Shown: in pieces, positions 40,700-49,475 of the stretch
Layout: every line of letters starts with the position of its first letter
How positions within the stretch are numbered: the first letter of the stretch is position 1
Source of the DNA: Alphaproteobacteria bacterium
GTDB taxonomy: Bacteria; Pseudomonadota; Alphaproteobacteria; Caulobacterales; Caulobacteraceae
Length of the DNA stretch: 64,000 nucleotides
Reading direction: 5' to 3'
Assembly (NCBI GenBank): GCA_018821435.1
Contig: JAHJME010000009.1
Coordinates: 62,001 to 126,000, forward strand
Position numbers and translations under genes: made by a program
The notes under the pieces: model-generated
What the model was told of the DNA's origin: nothing
What the model saw: the letters and a program-made list of their open reading frames with translations, nothing else
Database searches by the model: none

Positions 40700-40796
40700 T
40701 GGACGTCCTGTCCTTCCCCAAAATACGGTCTAGCGCGCCCGACACCCCATCGCAGACGCACCCGAGTAACGATGCGTTAAGTACGCGCCGACACCC

Positions 40797-40919
40797 TTAA
40801 TCGAGTGTTAACCGCATACTCTGAGTCGGAAGGCCGTCGAGCTTAGCCGAACGTGTTTTTCGCCTTATCCCCGAGTTGAGCACAGGCGAATCAACAGTAA
40901 AGCCGCGCCGCCGTGACTC
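40797..40919 (-). promoter_or_regulatory. ftsZ control region: CtrA-type site and GANTC sites
   Basis: TTAA-N7-TTAA at 40797-40811 (TTAATCGAGTGTTAA) is a full CtrA recognition site, 98 bases upstream of the ftsZ ATG. GANTC sites, targets of CcrM methylation, occur at 40823-40827, 40888-40892 and 40915-40919. In C. crescentus ftsZ is repressed by CtrA and activated by CcrM/GcrA; the same logic is predicted here. Confidence 0.75.
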
Positions 40920-40927
40920 ACGGTTCG

Positions 40928-41263
40928 TCAGGGTGGGGTCAAGGCCGCAAGTGCGAAGAGGCGCCCCTCGGTATCGGAGAGCCGCCATCCCCTGTGGATG
41001 AACAGGCGTCCGGCCCGGAAATCGGCGGCGGCGCGGGCGCGCAGGCGCGCCGAGGCCTCGGGGGTCCAGCCGTCGGGCAGCAGGTCCCCCTGCAGGCGCC
41101 CTGCGTCGAAGCGCCGCCCGGGGTGGCTGTCCAGATAGGCCTGACCGATCCGGCGCGCGCCTTCGGGGTCGATCTCCGGCAGCGCAGCCACGGCCGGCGT
41201 CGCGGCCCCGGCGGCGAGGCCGGTCAGGGCCAACAGGACGTGGCGTCGGTCCAGCGGGGTCAT
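40928..41263 (-). CDS. Tat-signal small protein, likely partner of the GMC oxidoreductase
   Basis: 111 residues. N-terminus DRRHVLLALTGLAAGAATPA is a twin-arginine signal peptide. The mature part is helical and includes GWRLSDTEGRLFALAAL near the end. The ATG overlaps the GMC gene stop by four bases (ATGA), so they are translationally coupled. Such small subunits assist flavin dehydrogenases of the gluconate 2-dehydrogenase type. The assignment is contextual. Confidence 0.7.
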   Translation of the reverse strand: MTPLDRRHVLLALTGLAAGAATPAVAALPEIDPEGARRIGQAYLDSHPGRRFDAGRLQGDLLPDGWTPEASARLRARAAADFRAGRLFIHRGWRLSDTEGRLFALAALTPP

Positions 41264-42819
41264 GCGGCGCGCGCCAGGTGCGACTTAAGATGATCGGACA
41301 GGCGCATCGTCATCGCCAGCAGGGTCAGGGTCGGGTTGCCGATCCCGGAGGTGGGAAAGACCGAACTGCCCGCCACATATAGATTGTCCACGCCGTGCAC
41401 CCGGCTGGTGTCGTCCACCACCCCCTGGGCCGGATCGCGGTGCATGCGCGTGGTCCCCATGTGGTGGCGCGAGGCCGAGGTGGCGGCCATCGCCAGATAC
41501 CGCGACCGCTCCGCCGGGAACGCCAGCCGACCGAGGCCAGCCTCCCCCAGGGCCTGGCCGAACGCCGCCACCGAGCTCTCGAGCCGCCGCCAGTCCGCCT
41601 CGGACCACGTCCATTCCAGTTTCACGCGCGGCACGCCCAGCGCGTCCGAGCTGTCGCCCAGGCTGACCCGGCTCTCCGGGTTCGGCGCATGCTCGGTCAT
41701 GACGAAGCAGGACAGGTCCCGGTCCGCGCGGGCGACAGGCGCCCCACGATCGACGCCGCCCGCCAACTGCTGAAGCGCCGCCAGTTCCGGATCGACAGGC
41801 GCCGGCGTCCGGAACGAATTGAGGGTGATCGTGCAATTCCCGCCCCGCCGCGCCTTCTGCCCCGCCAGGGTCGGCGCGAACACGCAGTGCGCCGCCCCCT
41901 TCGAACCGTCGGTGTAGAGCGTCATGTCGTTGTCGGTCCCGGACAGATAGACGCCCGATGTGCGCCCGCCCTTCCGGTCGTCGACCGAGAAGACCACGTG
42001 GCCCTGGAAATGACGGCCGACCAGCCCGGCCCCATTGCCCACCCCCGCCGCCGCCACGGTGTTCGAGGCCAGCAGCAGGCGCGCGTTCTCGATTCCCCCG
42101 GTCGCCAGCACATAGACCCGCCCCCTGGCCGTGTGCCGCCGGCCGTTCAGGCACGCCAGGTCCAGCCGCGCCAGCGACTGCCCGTCGGCCGCCAGCCTCA
42201 GCTCGGTGACATTGGCGTTGAGATAGACTGTGACATTCGCCGCCTCGGCCGGCGCGAACCGCCACCGGTCGTAGGCCGCCTTGTCGACGCCGCCGGAGAA
42301 TTTCGTGAACCGGCGCGGGGCCGAGAAGAACGCCTTGCGGTCACCGATCGCCAGCGCGGGCTTGCCGGCCACGTCCAGGCCCGTCTCGCCCGGTGGGAAA
42401 TGCGCGATCTCCAGCAGGTCGCAGGCGCGGTCGTAGTAGGGCTGGATCGCCGCGCGCGAGATCGGCCAGCCGCTGCCGGGCACCCAGTCGCGGCGGGCGA
42501 AGTCGGCGGGATCCAACGCCACGCACTTGCCGCCCCAGATCATCCCCGACCCGCCCAGCATCCGCCGGCGCGACTGGCCCACATAGTCGTCGAACGGCTG
42601 GTCGGGACTATCCGGCCCGCGCATCACCCCCGCGCCCCGGTACAGGTCCTGGACCGCCGGATCGAACGTCTTGCCGCCGCTCTCGATCACCGCCACCGAG
42701 CGCGCCGACCCGGCCCACTCGCGGGCCAGGGCCAGGCCGGCCATGCCGCCGCCGATGACGATCAGATCGGCCACGATTTCGCTGTCGCCCGGGAGGTCCC
42801 CGGCGTCGATGAAGGGCAT
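41260..42819 (-). CDS. GMC-family FAD-dependent oxidoreductase
   Basis: 519 residues. FAD-binding start ADLIVIGGGMAGLALAREW and LGGSGMIWGGKC. Near the C-terminus SSVFPTSGIGNPTLTLLAM and SASRHHMGTTRMHRDP (His-Asn/His region) fit the glucose-methanol-choline group. It probably oxidises a sugar or alcohol in the periplasm, exported with its Tat-signal partner by hitchhiking; no own signal peptide is seen. Start ATG has GGAGG upstream. Confidence 0.88.
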   Translation of the reverse strand: MPFIDAGDLPGDSEIVADLIVIGGGMAGLALAREWAGSARSVAVIESGGKTFDPAVQDLYRGAGVMRGPDSPDQPFDDYVGQSRRRMLGGSGMIWGGKCVALDPADFARRDWVPGSGWPISRAAIQPYYDRACDLLEIAHFPPGETGLDVAGKPALAIGDRKAFFSAPRRFTKFSGGVDKAAYDRWRFAPAEAANVTVYLNANVTELRLAADGQSLARLDLACLNGRRHTARGRVYVLATGGIENARLLLASNTVAAAGVGNGAGLVGRHFQGHVVFSVDDRKGGRTSGVYLSGTDNDMTLYTDGSKGAAHCVFAPTLAGQKARRGGNCTITLNSFRTPAPVDPELAALQQLAGGVDRGAPVARADRDLSCFVMTEHAPNPESRVSLGDSSDALGVPRVKLEWTWSEADWRRLESSVAAFGQALGEAGLGRLAFPAERSRYLAMAATSASRHHMGTTRMHRDPAQGVVDDTSRVHGVDNLYVAGSSVFPTSGIGNPTLTLLAMTMRLSDHLKSHLARAA

Positions 42820-42854
42820 CGGAAGCCTCCGTCAGATCTGAGGTCGGTGGACGG

Positions 42855-44498
42855 TCAGCGGCGGGCGCCGCGGCTCTTCAGGTAGTCGGCGACCGTCGCA
42901 TTGGCCGCCATCTTCAGCGGCGAGCGCATCTCGCCCGGACGGTTGCCCGACGGCACGGCCAGGTTCGGATCGGCCCCACGGTCGATCAGGAACCGGATCA
43001 GCGCCAGGTCGCCGCCACGGGCCGCGTTGATCAGCGGGGTCTCATCGTACTTCACATAGCGGTTCACATCGGCGCCCGCGGCCACCAGGAACTGGACCAT
43101 CTCCAGCCGCCGATGCGCTGCGGCCACGATCAGCGGGTTGCCGTCGCCAGGGGCGGCGAGGTTCACGTCGGCCCCACCACGCACCAGCAGCCGGGCGGTC
43201 GGCAGGTCCCCCAGCCGTGCGGCTTCGACCAAGGGCGTCCCATCGCCGGGCTTGTAGGTGTTCACGTCCGCGCCGGCCGCGATCAGGCGGCGGATGGTCT
43301 TGGAGTCGCCCTCGCTCACCGCTTCCACCAGATAGCCGCCGGCCCGCGCCGCGGCGTCAGCCTCGGCTCGCGCCGCCTCGGCTTCGACGGCGGCCTTGTC
43401 CGCCTGGACGGCCGCCTGATCCGCCAGGCCGCGGGCCTGATCCGCGAGGCCACGTGCCTGCTCCGCGCTTTCGGCGTCGCGGTCCGCCTGCGCCCGGCTC
43501 TGGTCGGCGAGCGCCGCGGCGCGGTCGGCCTCCGCCTGCGCGACGATCCCGGACTCCTCCGTCGCGGCCACGGTGACCAGCCGCGCGGGCTGGGCGGCCC
43601 AGGCGGCAACGCCGGCGCCCACGCTGACCACCGCCACCAGGGCTAGACCCGCCAGTCGACGCGGCGTGGCCGGCGGCGCCGCCTTCAGCATCGCGATCCG
43701 CTGCTTCATCGGATGCGCCGACCGCCCCGGCCAATAACAGGCCAGCGGCGCGGTCATCGGCGAAAGCTGGGTCTTCAGCATCGCTTCGGCGTAGCGCTTC
43801 CGCGCGCCGGGGAAGCGCGCCATCACCGCCGCGTCGCAGGCCAGTTCCTGGTCCAATCGGACGTAGAAGGCCGCGACGTGGACCAGGGGGTTGAACCAGC
43901 ACAGGCACTGGGCCAGCGCCAGCAGGCCGTTCACCAGCGGATCGCCCCGGCGGAAGTGGGTCTGCTCATGCGCCATGACCACGTCGCGCTCCTCCGGCGC
44001 GAACCGCGCCTCGAAGTCGGACGGCACGATGATCCGGGGGAACAGCGCCCCCACCACGGCGGGGCCCACGCCCGCCGCCTCGGCCCGATAGACCCCGGCC
44101 TCCCGGCGCAGCGCGCCCAGGGAGCGGCCGAAGCTGTGCTGACGCCACGCCAGCAGCCCCAGGCTCAGCGCCGCGCCCAGGCCCCAGGCGGCCAGCACCC
44201 ACGGCGCGGGGTCGAACATCGGCGCGGCCAGGGCGATGACATCCGGAACCATCGACGGCGGCGGCGTCTCGGCCTGGCGCTCGACGATGGCGCTGACGAC
44301 CGACCCGGCCTCGACGATCACCCGCCGGGCCGGCAGCAGGCTGGCCAGCGCCGCCAGCGGCGCGACGGCCCACAACGCATAGGCCACTCGAACCCCGAAC
44401 CGGCGGGTCATCGCCGGACGAAGCGCCAGGATCAGCACGATGGCGGCGGCCGCCACCAGGTTGGCCCGGACCAACAGGCCCAGCAGGTCACCGGTCAT
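42855..44498 (-). CDS. BlaR1-like M56 membrane metalloprotease fused to ankyrin repeats
   Basis: 547 residues. Several transmembrane helices surround the zinc motif HEQTH (His177, Glu178, His181), with Glu218 (QELACDA) as third ligand. A further helix lies about 281-302. Then comes an Ala/Gln-rich coiled coil (about 315-386) and four ankyrin repeats (about 388-547: AGADVN, GGADVN, AAGADVN and RGADPN). Typical BlaR1 proteins end in a penicillin-binding sensor; that part is missing. The BlaI gene overlaps its start by 11 bases. Probably cleaves BlaI on an unknown signal. Confidence 0.87.
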   Translation of the reverse strand: MTGDLLGLLVRANLVAAAAIVLILALRPAMTRRFGVRVAYALWAVAPLAALASLLPARRVIVEAGSVVSAIVERQAETPPPSMVPDVIALAAPMFDPAPWVLAAWGLGAALSLGLLAWRQHSFGRSLGALRREAGVYRAEAAGVGPAVVGALFPRIIVPSDFEARFAPEERDVVMAHEQTHFRRGDPLVNGLLALAQCLCWFNPLVHVAAFYVRLDQELACDAAVMARFPGARKRYAEAMLKTQLSPMTAPLACYWPGRSAHPMKQRIAMLKAAPPATPRRLAGLALVAVVSVGAGVAAWAAQPARLVTVAATEESGIVAQAEADRAAALADQSRAQADRDAESAEQARGLADQARGLADQAAVQADKAAVEAEAARAEADAAARAGGYLVEAVSEGDSKTIRRLIAAGADVNTYKPGDGTPLVEAARLGDLPTARLLVRGGADVNLAAPGDGNPLIVAAAHRRLEMVQFLVAAGADVNRYVKYDETPLINAARGGDLALIRFLIDRGADPNLAVPSGNRPGEMRSPLKMAANATVADYLKSRGARR

Positions 44499-44859
44499 CG
44501 TTGTCGAGCTCCGCGATAAGGCGCTTGAGATCCGCCAGATCCTGAGGCGTCAGCTTCTGGCGATCGGAGAAATGGCTGACCAGCGGCGCCAGCCGCCCGT
44601 CGAACAGCCGATCCAGCAGGCCCTGGCTCTCGGCCTCCACATAGTCGGCGCGCACCACCAGCGGACGGTACAGATAGCGCCGCCCGTCCTTCTCGGCCGA
44701 GACGGCATTCTTCTTCAGCAGCCGGCTCAGCAGCGTCTTCAGCGTGGGCTCGGCCCACCCCTGCCCCGCGCCCACCTCGGCGAAGATCTCCTCGGCCGTC
44801 AGCGGCTCCCGCCGCCACAAGGCCTCCATCACCAAACTCTCCGCCGCGCTGATCCGCAT
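44488..44859 (-). CDS. BlaI/MecI-family repressor
   Basis: 123 residues. MRISAAESLVMEALWRREPL and TAEEIFAEVGAGQGWAEPTL form the winged helix, LKTLLSRLLKKNAVSAEKDG the recognition region. The C-terminal half (residues about 75-123) dimerises and would contain the protease cleavage site. It is followed by the M56 protease gene. Two TACA/TGTA-type sites precede the start, suggesting autorepression. Confidence 0.92.
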   Translation of the reverse strand: MRISAAESLVMEALWRREPLTAEEIFAEVGAGQGWAEPTLKTLLSRLLKKNAVSAEKDGRRYLYRPLVVRADYVEAESQGLLDRLFDGRLAPLVSHFSDRQKLTPQDLADLKRLIAELDNDDR

Positions 44860-44861
44860 CG

Positions 44862-44901
44862 TCTACACCCGTAATCGTCAGGCTATGACTACAGGCGTAA
44901 T
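44862..44901 (-). promoter_or_regulatory. Tandem candidate BlaI operators
   Basis: On the minus strand, ATTACGGGTGTAGA (44862-44875) and ATTACGCCTGTAGT (44888-44901) both resemble the BlaI/MecI consensus ATTACANNTGTAAT, with two or three mismatches each. Their centres are 26 bases apart. The nearer site ends three bases before the blaI ATG. Confidence 0.65.
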
Positions 44902-44950
44902 CGCTGGTGTCAACCGATCCGAACGTGAAGGTTTGGCAATCCCGGCGGCA

Positions 44951-45646
44951 TCAGTGCGCGGACGAGTGGGCCTGGGGGCCGCAGATGGTGAGAAAGCCGG
45001 CGGCCATGAAGCGCGCCATGCGCGCCTTCACCGCCGGGAAGTCCTCGGACTTGCAGACGCCTCCCGACAACTTGTCGATGCGCCCCGTCCTGGCCAGGGT
45101 TACCATCAGGGCGCCGGTGACAAAGTGATAGCCCCAGAAGATATCTTCCGGCGCCGCGTTTGGCAGCGCCTTCTTCAGGATCTCGATCAGCCGCAGAACG
45201 ACGGGGTCGAAGTGGCTATCCATCAGCTCGGCCCCCCACTCCGGGGTGTTGGCGACCTGGGCGCCCAGGGCGCCGTAGTTCTTCCAGCTGTCGCCACCCT
45301 GGATGTAGAGGTCGAGGTCGGTGTCGAGGAAGGCGTGCAGCGCCCCCTCGACGGTGGGCTTGCCCTTGGTCGCGGCGTCGTACTCGTCCATCGCCGTCAT
45401 CCGGCGCTCCGCGGTGACCACGGCGCGGCGAGCGAAGACCGCATCGAACAGCTTCTTCTTGTCCTCGAAATAGTAGTTCAGCAGCGTGTGGTGGACGCCC
45501 ACCCGCTTGGCGACGTCCTTGAGCGTGACGCCGTAGAGGCCGTGCTTCGAAAACAGGTCCTCGGCGGCGTCGAGGATCTGCTCCATCGACTCGGCGCGCT
45601 GCTCGGCTTTCTTGGAGCCGCGCTTGGGTTTCGGACTGTCGGGCAC
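44951..45646 (-). CDS. TetR/AcrR-family transcriptional regulator
   Basis: 231 residues from a GTG at 45646; an ORF continuing further upstream is only a shadow of the MFS gene. After a basic N-terminus (PKPKRGSKKAEQRAE), the HTH is at about 20-70: MEQILDAAEDLFSKHGLYGV and LKDVAKRVGVHHTLLNYYFE. The C-terminal ligand domain is helical. Same strand and just 32 bases downstream of the MFS gene; likely controls the MFS-TonB receptor unit. Confidence 0.9.
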   Translation of the reverse strand: MPDSPKPKRGSKKAEQRAESMEQILDAAEDLFSKHGLYGVTLKDVAKRVGVHHTLLNYYFEDKKKLFDAVFARRAVVTAERRMTAMDEYDAATKGKPTVEGALHAFLDTDLDLYIQGGDSWKNYGALGAQVANTPEWGAELMDSHFDPVVLRLIEILKKALPNAAPEDIFWGYHFVTGALMVTLARTGRIDKLSGGVCKSEDFPAVKARMARFMAAGFLTICGPQAHSSAH

Positions 45647-45678
45647 GCCGCACTCTTTCGGTCTGGCGGTCTCGGCCG

Positions 45679-47001
45679 TCAAGCGACCGGCGCCTCTTCG
45701 GCCTTCAGCACCCGCGCCAGGGCCAGGAACAACGCCACCGCCAGCAGATACACCGGCGTCAGCGCGTAGAAGGCGAATTGCAGCGAATGCTGCGGATGGC
45801 TCGCGCGCAGAGCATCGCTGACCGCCCCGACGAACGTCGGGCCCACGCCCATGCCGATCAGGTTCATAACCAGCAGCAAGAGGGCGCCGGAGAGCACCCG
45901 CTGCTCCGGCGCGACCTCCTCCTGAACCAGGGCGACGGCCGAGGAGAGGTAGAAGTAGTTGAGGAAGGTCGGCCCCAGCAGGAACGCCAGCGCCACCGGC
46001 CAGGTCGGCGCCCAGACGAAGGCCAAGTAGGGCAGGATCGCCAGCGACAAGGTCAGCGCCGGGACCAGCGCATAGGCCGTCTTCGTCCGCTGCGTGAACC
46101 GGTCGATCACCCGGCCCGACACGAAGATGCCGCCGCCCATGCCGACGATCACCACCAGGGCGTACCACAGCGACACGTCCGGCAGGGTCATGCCCTTCTC
46201 GCGCATCAGGAAGAGCGTCGTGAAGTTGCCGGCGCCGTAGGTGACGATCTGGGTCGCCGCGCCCGCCAGGGCGATCAGCACCAGGGACGGCGTCGAGAAG
46301 AACTTCCGCACGGTGGGCCAGAAGCCGGCGGGTGCGGGCTTGGCCTGCCCCGCCGCCCGGTCCAGACCGCCGCGCACCGGCTCGCGGACGCCGAGCAGGA
46401 CCACCACGGCGGTGATCAGGCCAACGGCGCCCACGACCAGGAACGCCATCCGCCAGCTGTAGGCCGCCGCCAGCGCCGCGCCGAACGCCACCCCCAGGGC
46501 CTGGCCGATCGGGGGGCCGAGGTTGAACAGGCTGAGCGCCGTGCCCCGGCGGCCGGGCGGGAAGTAGTCGGTAATGATGGCGTAGGACGGCGGCACCCCG
46601 CCCGCCTCGCCGACACCTACGGTCATCCGGGCCAGCACCAGCTGCGGATAGTTGGCCGACAGCCCGCAGGCCATGGTGGCCGCGCTCCACAGCCCGCACG
46701 CGAGCGCCAGCACCCGCACCCGGTTGGTCCGGTCCGCCAACCAGCCCACCGGGATGGCGATCAGGCAGTAGAACAGCGCGAAGTACAGCCCGCTGATCAG
46801 GCCAAGCTGGCCATCGGTGACGCCCAATTCGTCCTGGATTGGCTTGGCCAGGATCGACAGCAGCTGCCGGTCCAGGAAGTTCAGCACATAGACGAAGCAA
46901 AGGATCGCCAGAACCCGCCAGGCGCCTTTCGCGGGCTTCAGCGCGGCGGCGGAACCCCCGAGAGAGTCCGCACCGCCCGGCGCCTGGGGAGGAAATGGCA
47001 T
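45679..47001 (-). CDS. MFS transporter (spinster-type)
   Basis: 440 residues with 12 predicted membrane helices. FVYVLNFLDRQLLSILAKPI and GWLADRTNRVRVLALACG (motif A-like) near the N-terminus and PPSYAIITDYFPPGRRGTAL in the central loop mark a member of the spinster or hexuronate-type MFS group. It lies three bases after the TonB receptor stop. I infer uptake or release of the receptor's substrate across the inner membrane. Confidence 0.9.
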   Translation of the reverse strand: MPFPPQAPGGADSLGGSAAALKPAKGAWRVLAILCFVYVLNFLDRQLLSILAKPIQDELGVTDGQLGLISGLYFALFYCLIAIPVGWLADRTNRVRVLALACGLWSAATMACGLSANYPQLVLARMTVGVGEAGGVPPSYAIITDYFPPGRRGTALSLFNLGPPIGQALGVAFGAALAAAYSWRMAFLVVGAVGLITAVVVLLGVREPVRGGLDRAAGQAKPAPAGFWPTVRKFFSTPSLVLIALAGAATQIVTYGAGNFTTLFLMREKGMTLPDVSLWYALVVIVGMGGGIFVSGRVIDRFTQRTKTAYALVPALTLSLAILPYLAFVWAPTWPVALAFLLGPTFLNYFYLSSAVALVQEEVAPEQRVLSGALLLLVMNLIGMGVGPTFVGAVSDALRASHPQHSLQFAFYALTPVYLLAVALFLALARVLKAEEAPVA

Positions 47002-47004
47002 GCG

Positions 47005-49293
47005 TTAGAAATCGTAGCCGAAGCGCACGCCGACAGTGCGCGGACGCTGCTCGGCGAACCGGCTGGCGATGAACGCCTCGGGGTGGACGTAGTTGATCTT
47101 CCGGCTGTTGAAGAGGTTCTCGACATAGGCCGCGAACGTGGCTTGGCCATACGCCACCGCGAAGGTCGCGTTCACGTTGGTGTAGGCCTGGGTGTAGGCG
47201 TAGGTCGGCGCGAGCACGCCTGGCCGGCCTGGGATGTACGGGAACATGCCGGGGAACTTGCCGACCCGTGACACCACCGTCGACAGATTGGCGCGGGCGT
47301 CCGGGGTCAGGTCGAAGCCGTAGTTGAAGAAGGCCGACCCCTGGAAGCGGGGCGAGGCCAGGCGCACGCCCTCTCCCGCGCCGGAGATGGCGGCTTCGGT
47401 CGGGCTGAGCTTGGTGACCTCGGCCTCGTTGAACGCGCCGTTGACGCCCACGGACAGTCCATCCGCCGGCAGGGCGACGACCTCGAACTCCAGGCCGCGG
47501 CTGACCGCCTTGCCGATGTTGGTGGCGAACTGCACCGAGTCGGACACCCGGTTGGCCTGGACCTGGATGTTCTCCCAGTCGATCCAGTAGGCAGCCAGGT
47601 TGGTGGTCAGCCGGCCGTTCAGCCAGCGGCCTTTCAGACCGATCTCGTAGTTGGTCAGATCGTCGGAATCGGCGCCCGCCGGAATGACGATATCGCTGGG
47701 GTTCACAACGCTTGTGCGGCCCGCGAAGCCGTTGACCACCGGCGTGCGGAAGCCGGTCGACACGGTGGCGTAGGTCGTGATCGCCGAGCTCGGCTTGTAC
47801 GACACGCTCAGCTTCCACGAAGGGCCGCTCTCCTTGGCCTTCACGCCTCTCGCGGCGGCGATCGGGGTGATGGTCAGCGGCCCGCGGAATCCGGGCGTCA
47901 GGGCCGCGGTCAGGTAGTTGCTGTTATAGCCGCCGCCCTCGGTGATCGTCTGGGCCTCGAAGCCACCGTAGCGCAGCCCGCCCGTCACCCACATCCGGTC
48001 GCTGAAGCGATAGGTCACCTCGCCGAACCCGGCCAGCTCCTGCGAGTTCGTGTGGTTGCCGAAGCGCTGATAGTATTCGTCGGGCAGGCCGGTGAAGCCG
48101 CGAAACGCCAGGTAGTCGGGCCGGGAGCGATAGTTGTAATCCACGTCGATCCGCCGATCGAGATAGAAGCCGCCGACCACCCAGTCCCATTTTCCGCCGG
48201 GATCGGACACCAGTCGCGCCTCCTGCACGAAGGTGTCCTGGTAGGCGTCGGCATCGAGGGCGAACGCGATGCCGGTGGCGGCGCCCAGCGCGTTGCCGAA
48301 CGTGCCCCCCAGGTCGACGTAGAACTTCTGGTTGAACTTCGAATAGGTCGACGAACTGGTGAGCTGCGCGCCATCGAACTGGTGCTCGACCGTGGCGTTG
48401 AAGCTCGTCAGCCACCCCTGGAACAGGTCCGGGCGATCCGAGACGCGTTTGTCGTGGCCCAGCGCCGGACTGACCGTGGAGGAGTCGCGCGGCTTGCTGA
48501 TCTCGCGCGAGGCCAGCAGCTTCACATTGGTTCGGTCGGTCGCCGCCCACAGCAGTTGGACGCGCCCACCCCAGGCGTCGAGGTCGTTGGAGTTCTTCCT
48601 GTTCGTCAGGCCGACGTTGTCGATGTAGCCCTCTTCGTTGCGGTAGAAGCCCACCGCGCGCAGGGCCAGCTTGTCCTGCACCAGCGGGACATTGATCATC
48701 CCGTTGTAGCGCTGGCGCAGCGAATCCGGGCCGATCACGCCGATGTCCGCCAACACCGAGGCGCCGAACTGGGTCAGGTTCGGCTTCTTGGTCAGGATGC
48801 GCAGCGCACCCGACAGCGAGCCCGAACCGAACAGCGTGCCTTGCGGCCCGCGCAGGAACTCAACCCGCTCCACGTCGAAGAGGTTGGGGTCCAGCACCGT
48901 CGTGTTGCCAATGGTCGAGATCGGCAGTTCGTCGATGTAGACCGCCACAGTGCTCTGCAGATTGGCGCCATAGCCGTTGGTGGCGATGCCGCGGGCGGTG
49001 AAGTTGTTGAAGTTGGCCGAGGGGCGGTTCAACACGACGCCGGGCGTCTCCTGCGCCAGCCCTTCGTAGCCCACGATGCCCTTGGCGGTCAGTGTCTCCT
49101 GCGAGTACGCGGTGACGCTGAGCGGGATATCCTGCAGGCGCTCGGTGCGGCGCGTGGAGGTGACGATCACCTCGCCCACGTCGGTGACAGAAGGCTTGGC
49201 GTTCGCCTTCGATCCGGTGGTCTGGGCCAGCGCCGGCGCCGCGGCCGCCAGCAAGCCAAGCGCGCATACCGACGCGAATAGACGTCCCTTCAT
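47005..49293 (-). CDS. TonB-dependent outer-membrane receptor
   Basis: 762 residues. Signal peptide 1-23 (ALAQ). TonB box EVIVTSTRR, plug domain about 50-165 (SVTAYSQETLTAKGIVGYEG; VERVEFLRGPQGTLFGSGSL), then a 22-strand barrel ending in Phe. Together with the TetR and MFS genes it forms an uptake set. The substrate is unknown; no siderophore gene is nearby. Confidence 0.93.
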   Translation of the reverse strand: MKGRLFASVCALGLLAAAAPALAQTTGSKANAKPSVTDVGEVIVTSTRRTERLQDIPLSVTAYSQETLTAKGIVGYEGLAQETPGVVLNRPSANFNNFTARGIATNGYGANLQSTVAVYIDELPISTIGNTTVLDPNLFDVERVEFLRGPQGTLFGSGSLSGALRILTKKPNLTQFGASVLADIGVIGPDSLRQRYNGMINVPLVQDKLALRAVGFYRNEEGYIDNVGLTNRKNSNDLDAWGGRVQLLWAATDRTNVKLLASREISKPRDSSTVSPALGHDKRVSDRPDLFQGWLTSFNATVEHQFDGAQLTSSSTYSKFNQKFYVDLGGTFGNALGAATGIAFALDADAYQDTFVQEARLVSDPGGKWDWVVGGFYLDRRIDVDYNYRSRPDYLAFRGFTGLPDEYYQRFGNHTNSQELAGFGEVTYRFSDRMWVTGGLRYGGFEAQTITEGGGYNSNYLTAALTPGFRGPLTITPIAAARGVKAKESGPSWKLSVSYKPSSAITTYATVSTGFRTPVVNGFAGRTSVVNPSDIVIPAGADSDDLTNYEIGLKGRWLNGRLTTNLAAYWIDWENIQVQANRVSDSVQFATNIGKAVSRGLEFEVVALPADGLSVGVNGAFNEAEVTKLSPTEAAISGAGEGVRLASPRFQGSAFFNYGFDLTPDARANLSTVVSRVGKFPGMFPYIPGRPGVLAPTYAYTQAYTNVNATFAVAYGQATFAAYVENLFNSRKINYVHPEAFIASRFAEQRPRTVGVRFGYDF

Positions 49294-49475
49294 AGTCGCT
49301 TCCCCCTGTCAGCTCCGATCATTCGTGCCGGGCTTAAGACCCCCACGATGAGCCGACAGGTTCGCACCTGTCAACATTCACTATCACGCGCGTGAATATC
49401 TTTGACCGGTGAAATGCACGCCGCCGGTCACGGCCGTCAGGAAGGTTTTGCAAGAGCGCCGAGGGGCGCGGAGCC

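Noticed and set aside
44951..47818. Apparent 955-residue fusion of TetR with an upstream region
   Set aside because: The upstream two thirds is an off-frame shadow of the MFS and receptor genes; a GTG with normal TetR N-terminus occurs at 45646.
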